DNA of 64,000 nt from Rapidithrix thailandica (GTDB taxonomy: Bacteria; Bacteroidota; Bacteroidia; Cytophagales; Flammeovirgaceae): positions 1 to 64,000 of the forward strand of contig NZ_JBDKWZ010000005.1 in NCBI RefSeq assembly GCF_039710355.1, written 5' to 3'. The notes below the pieces were generated by a model, which ran no database searches, was not told where the DNA came from, and saw only the letters and a program-made list of their open reading frames with translations. The stretch's first letter is position 1; each line of letters begins with the position of its first letter. Positions 44,860-54,647 of the stretch are shown here, piece by piece. Position numbers and translations under genes: made by a program.

Positions 44860-47800
44860 ATGAAAAAAATGAGATTCATTACAGGTTTCCTCTTTATTCT
44901 TTTGCATTTCAGCACGGTCCTTCATGGACAACTTTTAAAAGACGATTTTAATCAAGCATCACTGGATCCTACTTGGCAGGGGGGGAATACGGTGGACCGC
45001 AGCCTCGGCTTTACACTCAATGCATCCGGGCAATTGCAATCAGCTTTGCCTTATGGAGGTACCTCTATCAGAAAAGGGTATTTATCAAAACCAGTGACTA
45101 TTCCCGATTTGAATTTATCGGTTATGGAATGGCAGATAAAAGTAAAATTGGACTTTACGGTTTCCAGTAGTCTTTATGAGAAAAACCATGCTCGTGTTTA
45201 TCTGATCAGTAACCAAGCGGACCTGAACGGACCCTTACAAGGGTATTTTCTGAAGGTAGGAGACTGCATTGCCGTATATAAACAGGATGCGGATAAAGAA
45301 GAGCTGTTGGCAGAAGGCACCAGCTCAATCGGGACTTCTGAAGTTGCCATTCGTGTCGAGCGAAACAAGGCCGGAACATGGCGAGTATACCTTAATGAAC
45401 AACTAGAAATCTCCTATACGGACAATAGTTTTTGGGTGAGTATACATATGGGGATCCAAATCCGTTATTCGTCCAATAGTCGCAGAAACAGTTTTTATTT
45501 TGATGATTTCATAGTGCTTCGTAAGCCTTATTTGACGGCATTATCAGTGAGTTCTTCCAACACGTTAGCATTACATTTTTCCGAGTGGTTAGAAGAAGCT
45601 TCTTCCATTCAAACAGAAAACTTCCGTACTGAACCGGAGAACCCACTGGTACAAGTACTGGTTAAAGGTTCGGAAATACAACTGACCTTTGAAAATTCAT
45701 TTGAACCCGGTCAAAAAACTACTTTAGAAATCGCCGGGGTTTCGGATAAGGAAGGGAATCATATTTCCCCGGAATGGCCTTTGTACACAGCGTTTACCTA
45801 TTTTCTTCCCGATATAACACCCCCTCAGTTACTGGGGGTAGAAACCATTGCCACGGACCAACTTGCAGTACATTTTGATGAAGTCCTTTCCGAATCCTCG
45901 GCAACTTCCTCTCAACATTACCATATCTATCCCGGTAGTCTCAAGCCGGATCGGGTAGTGCTTTCAGAGAGTGGATCTGAAGTGATTTTGAGTTTTAAAG
46001 AAGCCTTTCAAGTGGATAGGGTGTACCAACTGGCTACTTGGCAAATAAGCGATACCTTAGGTAACCAATCGGACGATACCTTGCGATACATATTTACCTT
46101 TGAAGACCGTTTTCCTCCCGAAGTGGATTCGGTTGTCGTGGATTCCGAAAATAGTTTGCAAGTAGTATTTTCTGAATGGGTAGCAGAAGGGCCGGCTTCC
46201 CAACCGGCATATTATTTATTGGATGGGCAATTTCATCCTGTAAAAGTGATCGGAAATCCGGAAGCTCCTCAAGAAGTCTTTTTGTTTTTTTCAGAGGAAA
46301 TTCCCCCAAACAAGTCCATTGAACTCCGTATATCATCCATTGAAGACCAAAAGGGAAATATCATGGAAAGTCCGGTTATCCGGCAGGTGGAAAGGGATAC
46401 GAAGCGACCTCGTTTGGAAGAAATTCATATTGAAAGTAGCAAGCATCTCATATTGTACTTTTCAGAAAATATAGATAAAGTTTCGGCAGAAATCCTCAAC
46501 CACTATCAGCTTCAACCTTCCGAAAATCATCCTGAGTATGTGAAGAGAGATGCTTTGGATTTTTCAAAAGTGCATTTGTATTTTGAAGATAGTCTGGAAT
46601 ACGAAAAGGATTATTCTTTACGGGTGAGCCAAGTGGAGGACTGCTATGGGAATAACATGTACAACAGTACTAAAACATTTGTCTATGATGTGAAAGCCCC
46701 AAATGTAAAGGGCTATGAAAGGCTTGATACACATACCATTCAATTACAGTTTTCTGAAAAAATTACCCTCCGAAGTGCACAGGTAAAAGAGCACTATTAT
46801 ATCAATACGCCTTTTGCTCCTCCGGATTCGCTTCTGCTAAATACAGTGACCCAAAAGGATTTGTTGCTGTATTGGCAAGAGAAGTTTGTGGAGGAAAGTA
46901 CCTTTCGGCTTTCGTTAACAGCGTTGGAAGACTTATCCGGAAACGTATTGCGGGATACACTTACCTTCCCCTTTTCAACCTCTTCTCTTTCTATTGCTAA
47001 GCTGAATGTACTTTCCCCAAAGAAGGTAGAAGTACAGTTTACTGAAGACGTAAATTCAACGAACCTGGAAGCCCGTCAATTTTTGTTAGGGGGAAAGTGG
47101 GTGCCGGATTCGGTTCAAGCATATCAGGATACCTTGAGTGATCGACTGCATTTGTTCTTCCATGAAACCTTTCCCGAAAAGGAGCCTTTGTTGTTGGAAG
47201 CCTGGCATATGGAGAACATGAATGGGAAACAAACGGAGTACCTGTCCGGTACGCTGATATATCATTCCGGCATCCGTGAGATTTATGTTAAGACCGCATT
47301 TCAACTGAATATTCATCTGGAAAAGCTCCCGGAAGGCAAAACGTTAAAACCTTCTTTGTTTGAATTGGGACAGGAAATGATACATCCTGATACGGTATTT
47401 TTCAATGCGGATGAACCTTCTCTGCTTCACTTGATTTTTGCAGAAGCATTGATAGCCGATTCAGTGTATTCCTTGCAAATATTGCCGTTTAGCGCAGCCG
47501 ACTGGACAGTGGTACCCGGCTCAAAACATTTAGTCAGTTTAGACAAACAAGCGCCCCGAATAGCGACTATCGAAGTCCTTTCCTTGCAAGAAATAGAAGT
47601 ACATTTTAATGAAAGCTTACAAGAAAAATTTGCGAAGGCATTCAATCATTACCAAGTCGGAGGACAATTCCCTGCAGAGGTTGTTTGGCAAGAAGAAACA
47701 CCTTGGAAAGTCTGTTTAAAGTTTGACAAACCGTGGAAAGAGGGACAAGCTTATATGCTAGAAGTAATGAATCAAAAAGACCTTAGCGGAAATTTATTAG

Positions 47801-49479
47801 TAGTTGAAGAATTTACCTTCGAAGTGCCGCTTGTGCCGGGGTGGGGAAGCTTGTCTATTACGGAAATTATGGCAGATCCTTTGCCGTCCCAAGGTCTGCC
47901 CGGGTTCGAATACCTGGAATTGCGAAATACAACCGGTAACACACTTTCCCTGGAAGAGTACTTCTTGATTTTTGGAGAAAAGGAAATTGCTTTACCTAAG
48001 GTGGATTTGCCGGCGGGCGAGGCGGCTATTGTATGTGCACAAGAGTATAGGGAAGATTTTACTCCGTATGGTACCGTGTTGGGCATATCTTTATGGCCAG
48101 GTTTGTCTAACTCAGGGCAACAATTAGCCATCAGGAATTGCTATGAGGAGTTGGTATTTGAAGTGGCTTATGAAGCGGCCTGGTACCAAGATTTGGAAAG
48201 GAGTGGGGGAGGCTTCTCCTTGGAAATGCGGGATTTGGATTTTCCTTGTGCTTTGCGAAACAACTGGCAAGCATCCCAAGCACCGCTGGGAGGGACTCCC
48301 GGACAACATAATTCGCATTTGGTACAACTTTCGGATAAACGGGGCCCACATTTAATCAATGCCATGGCACAGGATTCTTTGAATTTACAATTGCTGTTTG
48401 ATGAAAAACTTGAGCCTGTTTCAATCGCCTATGCTCAGTTTCAGATTCAACCTGAAATTCATGTGGATTCACTTTCCATGGATGAATTAAACCGGAGCCA
48501 AGTGTTCTTGAAACTGCAGTCGCCACTGGCAAAAGGACAAGTATATTCCATCGTAGTAAAAAATGTACGGGACTGTGTGGGAAATACTTTACATGAGGCG
48601 GAAAGCCGCTATTTTTCTTTGCCCCAACCTGCCGGTTCTACGGATATACTGCTTTCTGAAATTCTGTTTAATCCTGAGAATGGGGGAGTGGATTTTGTGG
48701 AATTAGTGAATGTTTCTGATAAGTACATTGATTTGAAAAACTGGCAATTGGCCAATGGGCATGAGGGGATTATACAAGATGCCAATCCCATTTCCGGAGA
48801 AACTAGGGTTCTGGCTCCGGGAAGTTTTTTATTACTTACTTCCGATATGTATCAACTTCAAAACCAATACCCGTCTGCTTCCGATTCTACTTGGTACTCT
48901 ATGGCCTTACCTGCTTTTTCCGATACGGAAGGAGCGGTTGTGTTACTCAACCCCCACAATCAGATTGTACAATGGTTGGACTATCATGAAAATATGCACC
49001 ATACATTGTTGGAAGATGTGGAGGGTGTTTCTTTAGAGAGAATTAGTTATCAAGAACCGGAGAATGAGGCACATAACTGGACTTCTGCGTCAGCAAATGT
49101 GGGATATGCCAGCCCCGGATATGCCAACTCTCAGTCTTGGGAAAATGAAGGACAAGTAAATTCAACAGACTATTTCCGTTTGTCTCCACAAGTAGTTTCG
49201 CCGGATGCGGACGGATATAGGGATTTTGTTAATTTGGAATATCAAATTCCCAGAGCAGGATGGATAGCATCTGTCACTATTTTTGATGCGATGGGTAAAG
49301 AGGTTTGTTGTTTGGCAAAAAACGAAACCTTAGGCACTTCCGGGGTATTTCGTTGGGAAGGAGTGGACAGTACAGGGCGTAAAGTTCGCTGGGGGAGCTA
49401 TCTGGTCTATATAGAGTTGTTTGATTTGTCCGGGCAAGTAAAGAAATGGATGAAGGAAGTAGTGGTGTACGGAAATTAA
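44860..49479 (+). CDS. Giant secreted protein with repeated Ig-like and lamin-tail domains
   Basis: This 1539-residue protein has a signal peptide (residues 1-24, ending LHGQ) and a laminin-G-like N-terminal region. About nine repeats follow with the Big_5-type pattern (LxVxFSE near 229, 330, 425, 523, 620, 715, 810, 903 and 1165). Two lamin-tail domains lie near 1000-1100 (ITEIMADPLPSQGLPGFEYL) and 1265-1360 (LSEILFNPENGGVDFVELV). The C-terminus resembles FlgD-type Ig domains (RWGSYLVYIELFDLSG) used in T9SS or gliding proteins. It should be exported and may bind the surface or substrate. Repeat borders are approximate. Confidence 0.8.
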   Translation: MKKMRFITGFLFILLHFSTVLHGQLLKDDFNQASLDPTWQGGNTVDRSLGFTLNASGQLQSALPYGGTSIRKGYLSKPVTIPDLNLSVMEWQIKVKLDFTVSSSLYEKNHARVYLISNQADLNGPLQGYFLKVGDCIAVYKQDADKEELLAEGTSSIGTSEVAIRVERNKAGTWRVYLNEQLEISYTDNSFWVSIHMGIQIRYSSNSRRNSFYFDDFIVLRKPYLTALSVSSSNTLALHFSEWLEEASSIQTENFRTEPENPLVQVLVKGSEIQLTFENSFEPGQKTTLEIAGVSDKEGNHISPEWPLYTAFTYFLPDITPPQLLGVETIATDQLAVHFDEVLSESSATSSQHYHIYPGSLKPDRVVLSESGSEVILSFKEAFQVDRVYQLATWQISDTLGNQSDDTLRYIFTFEDRFPPEVDSVVVDSENSLQVVFSEWVAEGPASQPAYYLLDGQFHPVKVIGNPEAPQEVFLFFSEEIPPNKSIELRISSIEDQKGNIMESPVIRQVERDTKRPRLEEIHIESSKHLILYFSENIDKVSAEILNHYQLQPSENHPEYVKRDALDFSKVHLYFEDSLEYEKDYSLRVSQVEDCYGNNMYNSTKTFVYDVKAPNVKGYERLDTHTIQLQFSEKITLRSAQVKEHYYINTPFAPPDSLLLNTVTQKDLLLYWQEKFVEESTFRLSLTALEDLSGNVLRDTLTFPFSTSSLSIAKLNVLSPKKVEVQFTEDVNSTNLEARQFLLGGKWVPDSVQAYQDTLSDRLHLFFHETFPEKEPLLLEAWHMENMNGKQTEYLSGTLIYHSGIREIYVKTAFQLNIHLEKLPEGKTLKPSLFELGQEMIHPDTVFFNADEPSLLHLIFAEALIADSVYSLQILPFSAADWTVVPGSKHLVSLDKQAPRIATIEVLSLQEIEVHFNESLQEKFAKAFNHYQVGGQFPAEVVWQEETPWKVCLKFDKPWKEGQAYMLEVMNQKDLSGNLLVVEEFTFEVPLVPGWGSLSITEIMADPLPSQGLPGFEYLELRNTTGNTLSLEEYFLIFGEKEIALPKVDLPAGEAAIVCAQEYREDFTPYGTVLGISLWPGLSNSGQQLAIRNCYEELVFEVAYEAAWYQDLERSGGGFSLEMRDLDFPCALRNNWQASQAPLGGTPGQHNSHLVQLSDKRGPHLINAMAQDSLNLQLLFDEKLEPVSIAYAQFQIQPEIHVDSLSMDELNRSQVFLKLQSPLAKGQVYSIVVKNVRDCVGNTLHEAESRYFSLPQPAGSTDILLSEILFNPENGGVDFVELVNVSDKYIDLKNWQLANGHEGIIQDANPISGETRVLAPGSFLLLTSDMYQLQNQYPSASDSTWYSMALPAFSDTEGAVVLLNPHNQIVQWLDYHENMHHTLLEDVEGVSLERISYQEPENEAHNWTSASANVGYASPGYANSQSWENEGQVNSTDYFRLSPQVVSPDADGYRDFVNLEYQIPRAGWIASVTIFDAMGKEVCCLAKNETLGTSGVFRWEGVDSTGRKVRWGSYLVYIELFDLSGQVKKWMKEVVVYGN

Positions 49480-49511
49480 AAGATGGTTCGCATACTCCTT
49501 ACGGTAACACA

Positions 49512-49552
49512 GAGGATTTTACCTGTATTTTCGAAGAACAAGTAAAATCCTC
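49512..49552. terminator. Hairpin between convergent genes
   Basis: GAGGATTTTAC pairs perfectly with GTAAAATCCTC, with further pairing inside (TGT/ACA). No long T-run follows. It is the only clear signal between the stops at 49479 and 49563. Confidence 0.6.
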
Positions 49553-49562
49553 CGGGAAGGGG

Positions 49563-51065
49563 CTAAAATTCCTTTTTTAATTCATTCTTGGTAACCTTTC
49601 CCATGGCATTGCGGGGAAGTGCTTCCACAAGTTTGACTTTTGATGGGATTTTGTAAGAAGGTAAGTGAGTTTCTGCCCATTCTTTAAATTGTGCCAAAGC
49701 AAAGGCTTCACCGGTATCCCAGATCAGGGCTGCAGCTACACATTCACCCCATTTTTCATCCGCTATTCCTACCACGGCACATTCTTTGACCTGAGGATGT
49801 TGACGCAGCACTTCTTCAATTTCCAGTGCAGATATTTTATATCCTCCTGATTTAATGATGTCTACGGAGTTTCTTCCCAAAATTTTATAACTACCTTGTT
49901 CTACTAAGGCAATATCTCCGGTTTTGAACCAACCGTCATCGGTAAAGGCCTCTTGAGTAGCTTCGGGTTTTTGCCAATATTCTTGGAATATACAAGGGCT
50001 TTTGACTTGAATTTCCCCGGGTTCCTTTTCCTGGCAAAGATTGCCGTTTTCATTGACCAAACGTACTTCAACCTTGGGCAATGCCTGGCCTACATGTCCG
50101 GGTCTTCTTTCCCCTTCATAGGGGTTGGATAAGGCCATTCCAATTTCTGTCATACCATAGCGCTCTAACAGGGTATGTCCGGAAATTTCCCGCCATTGTT
50201 CCAATATGTTTACAGGCAAAGCTGCCGATCCGGAAACCATCAAACGAAATCCTTGTAAACAGTCAGACCATAATTGCTGTTTTTCCGCATCGGCATGATG
50301 ATAACGTTGTAAAAGTTGATAATAAACCGTAGGCACAGCCATAAATACATTGATTCGGCCTTCGGAAAACTTGTCCCATACTTTGGTGGGGGAGAATTCA
50401 CCGGCAAATTCACAAGTGGCTCCATTCCATAATGCACATAGTAAAATATTGACAATGCCATGTACATGATGCAAAGGCAGTACATTGAGGATATGATCAT
50501 TGGGTTGCCATTGCCAAGCTTCGGACAAACTTAACAGTTGGGCTTCCAGGTTATCGTGTGTACTTACCACCCCTTTGGGCAACTGGGTGGTACCACTGGT
50601 GTAAATAATCATCGCTTTGCGATGGCTAGGTATACTGGGTAGCGGACTGGTAGGATCCTGATCCATATCCTGTAGCTCCTCCAACGTGTAAAACTCCACA
50701 GAACATTGTTGTAAAAGAGGTTGAACTTTGGCCTTATATGCTTCACTGACAATCAATATTTCCGCCTGGCTGTCTTGTAAAACATGTTCTAAAGCCGGCA
50801 GGGGGTGGGAGGGGCATAGAGGAACCGCAATTCCACCGGCTTGCCAAATGCCCCATTGTGTCGCTGTATAATCATAACCGGGGGCGATCATAAAAGCAAT
50901 TCTGATTTCTTGTAAATCTTCATTGCCTTTCAATACACAACGGGCGATATGTCTGGAACGAAGCAATAATTGTTCGTATGTGTAATATTGATGCTCATCG
51001 ATGATGGCGACTTTGGATGCATACGCTTCCGCGCGGTTGAATAAAGAAAGTTGACCTAAGGACAT
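49563..51065 (-). CDS. Acyl-CoA synthetase, malonyl-CoA synthetase-like
   Basis: This 500-residue adenylating enzyme makes acyl-CoA from acid, ATP and CoA. The AMP-binding P-loop is IIYTSGTTQLPKGVV (residues 153-167), and the catalytic Lys490 is in NAMGKVTKNEL. LGRNSVDIIKSGGYKISALE and PLHHVHGIVNILLCALWNG are close to malonyl-CoA synthetase (MatB/ACSF3) sequences, so malonate or a short dicarboxylate is the likely substrate. This is family-based inference. The gene stands alone and is convergent with the giant surface-protein gene. Confidence 0.85.
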   Translation of the reverse strand: MSLGQLSLFNRAEAYASKVAIIDEHQYYTYEQLLLRSRHIARCVLKGNEDLQEIRIAFMIAPGYDYTATQWGIWQAGGIAVPLCPSHPLPALEHVLQDSQAEILIVSEAYKAKVQPLLQQCSVEFYTLEELQDMDQDPTSPLPSIPSHRKAMIIYTSGTTQLPKGVVSTHDNLEAQLLSLSEAWQWQPNDHILNVLPLHHVHGIVNILLCALWNGATCEFAGEFSPTKVWDKFSEGRINVFMAVPTVYYQLLQRYHHADAEKQQLWSDCLQGFRLMVSGSAALPVNILEQWREISGHTLLERYGMTEIGMALSNPYEGERRPGHVGQALPKVEVRLVNENGNLCQEKEPGEIQVKSPCIFQEYWQKPEATQEAFTDDGWFKTGDIALVEQGSYKILGRNSVDIIKSGGYKISALEIEEVLRQHPQVKECAVVGIADEKWGECVAAALIWDTGEAFALAQFKEWAETHLPSYKIPSKVKLVEALPRNAMGKVTKNELKKEF

Positions 51066-51460
51066 ACTTGTGTTATTTGAAAATAAGAGACCGTAATAAC
51101 AAAAAAATAGAGGTGAATAGTGCTGCTTATATAATGAATATACTGGCTGATCAAGACACTATCCTATGAAAAAGCCTTGAATAAGGATAACTTTATGTAG
51201 GGATCAGAATGAAAAGCAAATACATAAATTGTAGATTTTAATACTGTATATAACAGGTTTGTCAACTATCCAAAGATATCAAATAATATAGTGATTTTTG
51301 AGGAATGGTCATAGAGTTTGCATTGACCTGTTTTGATTGTTCAGTGAATTTGGGAAACTGCATAAGCAGGTATCCGGAATGCAAAGCAAAAGCCTCCGGT
51401 TTTTTAAAGGAGTGACTGTTGACCGGTCTGTCTGTTATTGCTCTGTATAATAAAAAGGCC
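51066..51460. other. 395-base gap between the acyl-CoA synthetase and HEAT genes
   Basis: I see no gene, hairpin or clear promoter here. Small open frames on both strands are short and lack family features. Confidence 0.5.
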
Positions 51461-51979
51461 CTACTTCATATCTTTGAGAATCTTTTGGGCACTGGCTTTG
51501 ACAGCCGTATTTCCGGAGTGCGATTGGAATTCTATTTCCAATACGACTTCTTTTTGCAAGAAAAGATCATTTTGGGCGAGTTGTGCCAAAGCCTCCATAC
51601 AATGTAGCATCACATTTTTGCTTTTCATTTCCGTGCGGAGCCAGTACAAAAGTATATCAATGGTATAAGACCGCTCATTGCGGGACATTTTCAAGCGGGG
51701 AAGCGTTTGCGCAAGGTTCCACTTTACCTCATGCTGTTTGATTTTGGGTAAATGTTTTAACAGCAGTTTTTTGTGGGGGCGCAATAAATCCGGATGTTTT
51801 TGAGAAATTTTTTCTACAGCAGTGGCCGCTCTCTTTCTGATTACCGGATCCGGTGTAAAAATACCATCAAAAACCTCGTCAAACTTATCCTGGTTTTCTC
51901 CAATTTCTTCAATTACTTCGGGTACTTTGCCAAGGCTTTTCAGATCTCCTCCTTGTAATTTTTCCAATAGTTCAGGCAA
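51461..51979 (-). CDS. HEAT-repeat-like protein
   Basis: This 172-residue protein is entirely alpha-helical. Segments such as VIRKRAATAVEKISQKHPDLL and VMLHCMEALAQLAQN show the HEAT/armadillo spacing, with about four repeats. It would be a small scaffold or adaptor; nothing indicates its partner. No signal peptide or catalytic motif is seen. It is divergent from hemA. A palindrome that contains a -7 box lies 52 bases upstream. Confidence 0.65.
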   Translation of the reverse strand: MPELLEKLQGGDLKSLGKVPEVIEEIGENQDKFDEVFDGIFTPDPVIRKRAATAVEKISQKHPDLLRPHKKLLLKHLPKIKQHEVKWNLAQTLPRLKMSRNERSYTIDILLYWLRTEMKSKNVMLHCMEALAQLAQNDLFLQKEVVLEIEFQSHSGNTAVKASAQKILKDMK

Positions 51980-52030
51980 AACGTCTCCTATTTAAAAATT
52001 TAACTTTTTACGGTTTTAAGTTAGCACAAA

Positions 52031-52056
52031 ATCAATTAGTTACAAAACTAATTGAT
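52031..52056 (-). promoter_or_regulatory. 26-bp perfect palindrome containing a -7 box
   Basis: ATCAATTAGTT and AACTAATTGAT are perfect 11-bp arms around ACAA. The minus strand contains TAGTTTTG at 52050-52043, a TAnnTTTG match, in the centre. It lies 52 bases upstream of the HEAT gene, in the gap shared with hemA. An operator for one or both genes is likely. CTTTTT follows on the plus strand, so a terminator is an alternative, but no gene ends here. Confidence 0.55.
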
Positions 52057-52264
52057 CTTTTTAAAAAATCATATATCTTTTCCTAACGATCTTGTCGTGT
52101 AAGTGCATAAAGAATATAAGAAAAGTGCTATAATTCAAAGCATATACCAAGAATATTAGCAAAAACATGATAAAAGTCATTGAAGCTTACCAACTCTCCT
52201 ACTAGATTCGTTCTAAATTTAAATTTCTTTCCGACTGCTTTTTTAATAAGTACCTTTTATACTT

Positions 52265-52272
52265 TATTTTTG
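52265..52272 (+). promoter_or_regulatory. Candidate -7 box of hemA
   Basis: TATTTTTG fits TAnnTTTG and lies 30 bases before the ATG at 52303. It supports that start. No clear TTG -33 element; TTTT is at the expected place. Confidence 0.5.
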
Positions 52273-52302
52273 TCAAAGTTTTACACAAAGCTATTAGCCG
52301 TA

Positions 52303-53577
52303 ATGCAGGGTCAATTTAAAGCAATATCCGTATCGTACAAAACAACCCCTATTCACATCCGGGAACATTTATCTTTGTCGCAAGAGGAATGTGAGCGCTT
52401 GTTGGAAAAGTTAAAAGACGTACTAAACCTGAATGAGGCCTTAATCCTTTCTACTTGTAACCGCACTGAGATATACTATTCTTCCGAGGAAGACCATTCC
52501 GATTGGTTGATCAAACTCTTGGGAATTGAAAAAAAGATGGGTGATGTCGCTGATTTGGAAAAGTATTTTATCCGGATCAAGGAGCACGAAATGGCAATCC
52601 GGCATCTCTTCCGGGTGGCAATGGGGCTGGAATCCCAAGTAGTGGGCGATCTGCAAATTTCCAATCAGGTGAAAAAAGCGTACCAGTGGTCGGCAGATGC
52701 TGAGATGGCCGGTCCTTTTTTACACCGTTTGATGCATACGATTTTCTTTACCAATAAGCGTGTGGTACAGGAAACTCCCTTCCGGGACGGGGCGGCATCC
52801 ACGTCTTATGCCGGTGTAGAGTTGTTACAGGAGTTGACGACCGATGTAAAGGAGCCGAAAGTGTTAGTGGTTGGACTGGGAGAAATCGGGACGGACGTTG
52901 TGAGGAACTTGGCGGATAGTACCTTAGGCCAAGTCAAAATTACCAACCGCACCTTGAGTAAAGCTCAGGCGCTAGCAGCAACCTGTGGCTTTGAAGCAGT
53001 CCCTTTTGAAAAGGTTTGGGAAGAAGCCCGGGAAGCGCATGTGATTATCAGTTCCATTTCCAAATCCACTCCGTTTTTTACGAAGTCGAAGGTGGAAGAG
53101 GTCAGCAGTCTGGCTTTCAAATGTTTTATAGATTTGTCGGTTCCCCGCAGTGTGGAAAAAGAAGTGGAAGACGTACCGGGGGTGTTGGTGTACAACATCG
53201 ACAATATTCAAAACAGGGCCAGTCAGGCACTTAAGCGGCGAATGCAGTCAGTGCCTCAAGTAGAACAGATTGTAGAGGAAGCGATTGCTGAGTTTAGAGA
53301 ATGGACCCGGGAAATGGTATTTAGCCCTACCATTCAAAAGTTAAAAGGAGCATTGGAGGATATCCGTCAGGAAGAATTGAAGAAGGCCATGAAACAAATG
53401 GACGATGCACAATTCAAAAAAGTGGATAAACTCACCCGGAACATGATGAATAAGATTCTTCGCATTCCGGTATTGCAGTTAAAAGCCGCGTGTAAAAGAG
53501 ATGAAGCAGAAACCCTGGTAGATGTACTCAATGACTTGTTTAACCTGGAAAATCAGGAAAATAAAGTGACGAAATAA
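52303..53577 (+). CDS. hemA: Glutamyl-tRNA reductase
   Basis: First enzyme of the C5 route to heme; it reduces glutamyl-tRNA to glutamate-1-semialdehyde with NADPH. The catalytic Cys52 is in STCNRTEIYY. The NADPH-binding site is VLVVGLGEIGTDVV. HLFRVAMGLESQVVGD and SIPRS-like SVPRSVEKEV are also present. The C-terminal dimerisation helix follows. I start at 52303 (QGQFKAISVSYK, 424 residues). A longer frame from 52180 is open, but it would put the candidate -7 box inside the gene. A strong terminator follows. Confidence 0.95.
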   Translation: MQGQFKAISVSYKTTPIHIREHLSLSQEECERLLEKLKDVLNLNEALILSTCNRTEIYYSSEEDHSDWLIKLLGIEKKMGDVADLEKYFIRIKEHEMAIRHLFRVAMGLESQVVGDLQISNQVKKAYQWSADAEMAGPFLHRLMHTIFFTNKRVVQETPFRDGAASTSYAGVELLQELTTDVKEPKVLVVGLGEIGTDVVRNLADSTLGQVKITNRTLSKAQALAATCGFEAVPFEKVWEEAREAHVIISSISKSTPFFTKSKVEEVSSLAFKCFIDLSVPRSVEKEVEDVPGVLVYNIDNIQNRASQALKRRMQSVPQVEQIVEEAIAEFREWTREMVFSPTIQKLKGALEDIRQEELKKAMKQMDDAQFKKVDKLTRNMMNKILRIPVLQLKAACKRDEAETLVDVLNDLFNLENQENKVTK

Positions 53578-53601
53578 ATTTACATGTATACCATGTATAA
53601 T

Positions 53602-53633
53602 AAAAAAACCTGCCGTTTCAAGCAGGTTTTTTT
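53602..53633. terminator. Terminator after hemA
   Basis: AAAAAAACCTGC pairs with GCAGGTTTTTTT over an 8-base loop. The two-sided A/T runs serve hemA and the convergent NADAR gene. Confidence 0.9.
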
Positions 53634-53653
53634 ATAAGGTATACTTTCAGGGG

Positions 53654-54205
53654 CTAATGAGTGGAGCCCGATAACATTTCTCGTACTTCCATCAAGGCAA
53701 AACCCAGTAGGTTTAACCCTTTCCATTGCTCGGGGTTTTCAACACCTTTGTCTCTTTTGGCCATTCCGATTCCCCAAATCCTGTCTACCGGACTGGCTTC
53801 TACCAATACCCGGCCTACAGTACCTAGCAAGAATGTTTTAAGGGTGGGGTGTTGTGAGAATTTATGAAAATTGCCCTCTTTTACAATGTCATATCTTTGG
53901 GCTTCCCAAAGATGTTGGTCGAAATTCTTTACTTTTCTTCCTAACTTTTTTGCCTCAGCAGGGCCGGAAGCCCGAATGATTTTTTCCAGTATTTCCATAT
54001 CCTTAAACAAACGGGCCTTTTCCGCCATCATCCAATGTTCGGCTGTGGGGTAGCTGATTCCCTCTACTATAAATGAAGCTTGCCACCATTGACTTAAGCA
54101 GCTGGCACTGATGCTCCCGTCTTGGGCTGGTTGATGTCCCCAGAAAAACAGGTATTTGATTGTTTTTTGTTGTTGATTAATTAACCAGTGGATGTCGTAT
54201 TTCAT
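53654..54205 (-). CDS. NADAR-family protein (YbiA-like)
   Basis: This 183-residue protein is of the NADAR (DUF1768) family: YLFFWGH at the start, SQWWQASF, YPTAEHWMMAEKARLF, and VEASPVDRIWGIGMAKRD. Members act on N-glycosidic bonds of ADP-ribose-type molecules, for example in riboflavin-intermediate clean-up, and some reverse guanine ADP-ribosylation. No DarT-like toxin is next to it here. The start used is the Met at 54205; 12 extra codons upstream are open. A decayed ORF lies upstream. Confidence 0.9.
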   Translation of the reverse strand: MKYDIHWLINQQQKTIKYLFFWGHQPAQDGSISASCLSQWWQASFIVEGISYPTAEHWMMAEKARLFKDMEILEKIIRASGPAEAKKLGRKVKNFDQHLWEAQRYDIVKEGNFHKFSQHPTLKTFLLGTVGRVLVEASPVDRIWGIGMAKRDKGVENPEQWKGLNLLGFALMEVREMLSGSTH

Positions 54206-54428
54206 AAGTTTTCTATGGGTTATGTGTGATTTGTCCGTCAAACCCTATTGAAAAGGATTTGCGAGTTTCAAACCGGTATAGTAGTTCTTTATCCAAAGGA
54301 TGGAAAAAATCCTTTCTGACCAACGTAGTATATAAATTATTTTCTTTTAAAAGGGAAGTTTGGAAAATCAAAGTCGTCAAACTAGGTGAAAAACCTTTGG
54401 CAATTTCCTGCATTGCAATTAACTCACC

Positions 54429-54647
54429 TTACTTGTCAAATGTTTGGAGAACACAGGAAATGGTATTTTCCCCTGAAGCAGCCGTGCCTTCTACATTGTA
54501 AATGCCAGCCGTAAAAGCCTCTTTTTCCAATTTCCCAAAATAATAATAACGGGTATTTTCTAAAGCCAGTTGATGTATAGGCACTTGTTTTAAGAGCTGC
54601 AAAAGTGGAGGATTTCCGTCTTTATTCCTATAGGTATTCTTTCCTAT
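54429..54647 (-). pseudogene. Possible remnant of a gene C-terminus
   Basis: An open frame of 72 codons without ATG runs from a TAA at 54648-54650 to a TAA at 54429-54431. It reads like real protein (LLQLLKQVPIHQLALENTR, YYYFGKLEKEAF, TAGIYNVEGTAASGE) with balanced composition. GTG is possible as a start only 22 codons in. It could be the tail of a broken gene. I do not recognise the family. The rest of the gap 54206-54842 shows no other gene. Confidence 0.3.

Noticed and set aside
52180..52302. Longer start for hemA
   Set aside because: The extra residues look random and contain the candidate -7 box; the family starts at 52303.
53654..54205. NADAR as part of a DarT-type toxin-antitoxin pair
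   Set aside because: No DarT-like gene is found on either side; hemA and a decayed ORF flank it.
54213..54501. Overlapping short frames on both strands before NADAR
   Set aside because: Neither has recognisable features; the minus-strand one runs into the NADAR start region and the plus-strand one is its shadow.
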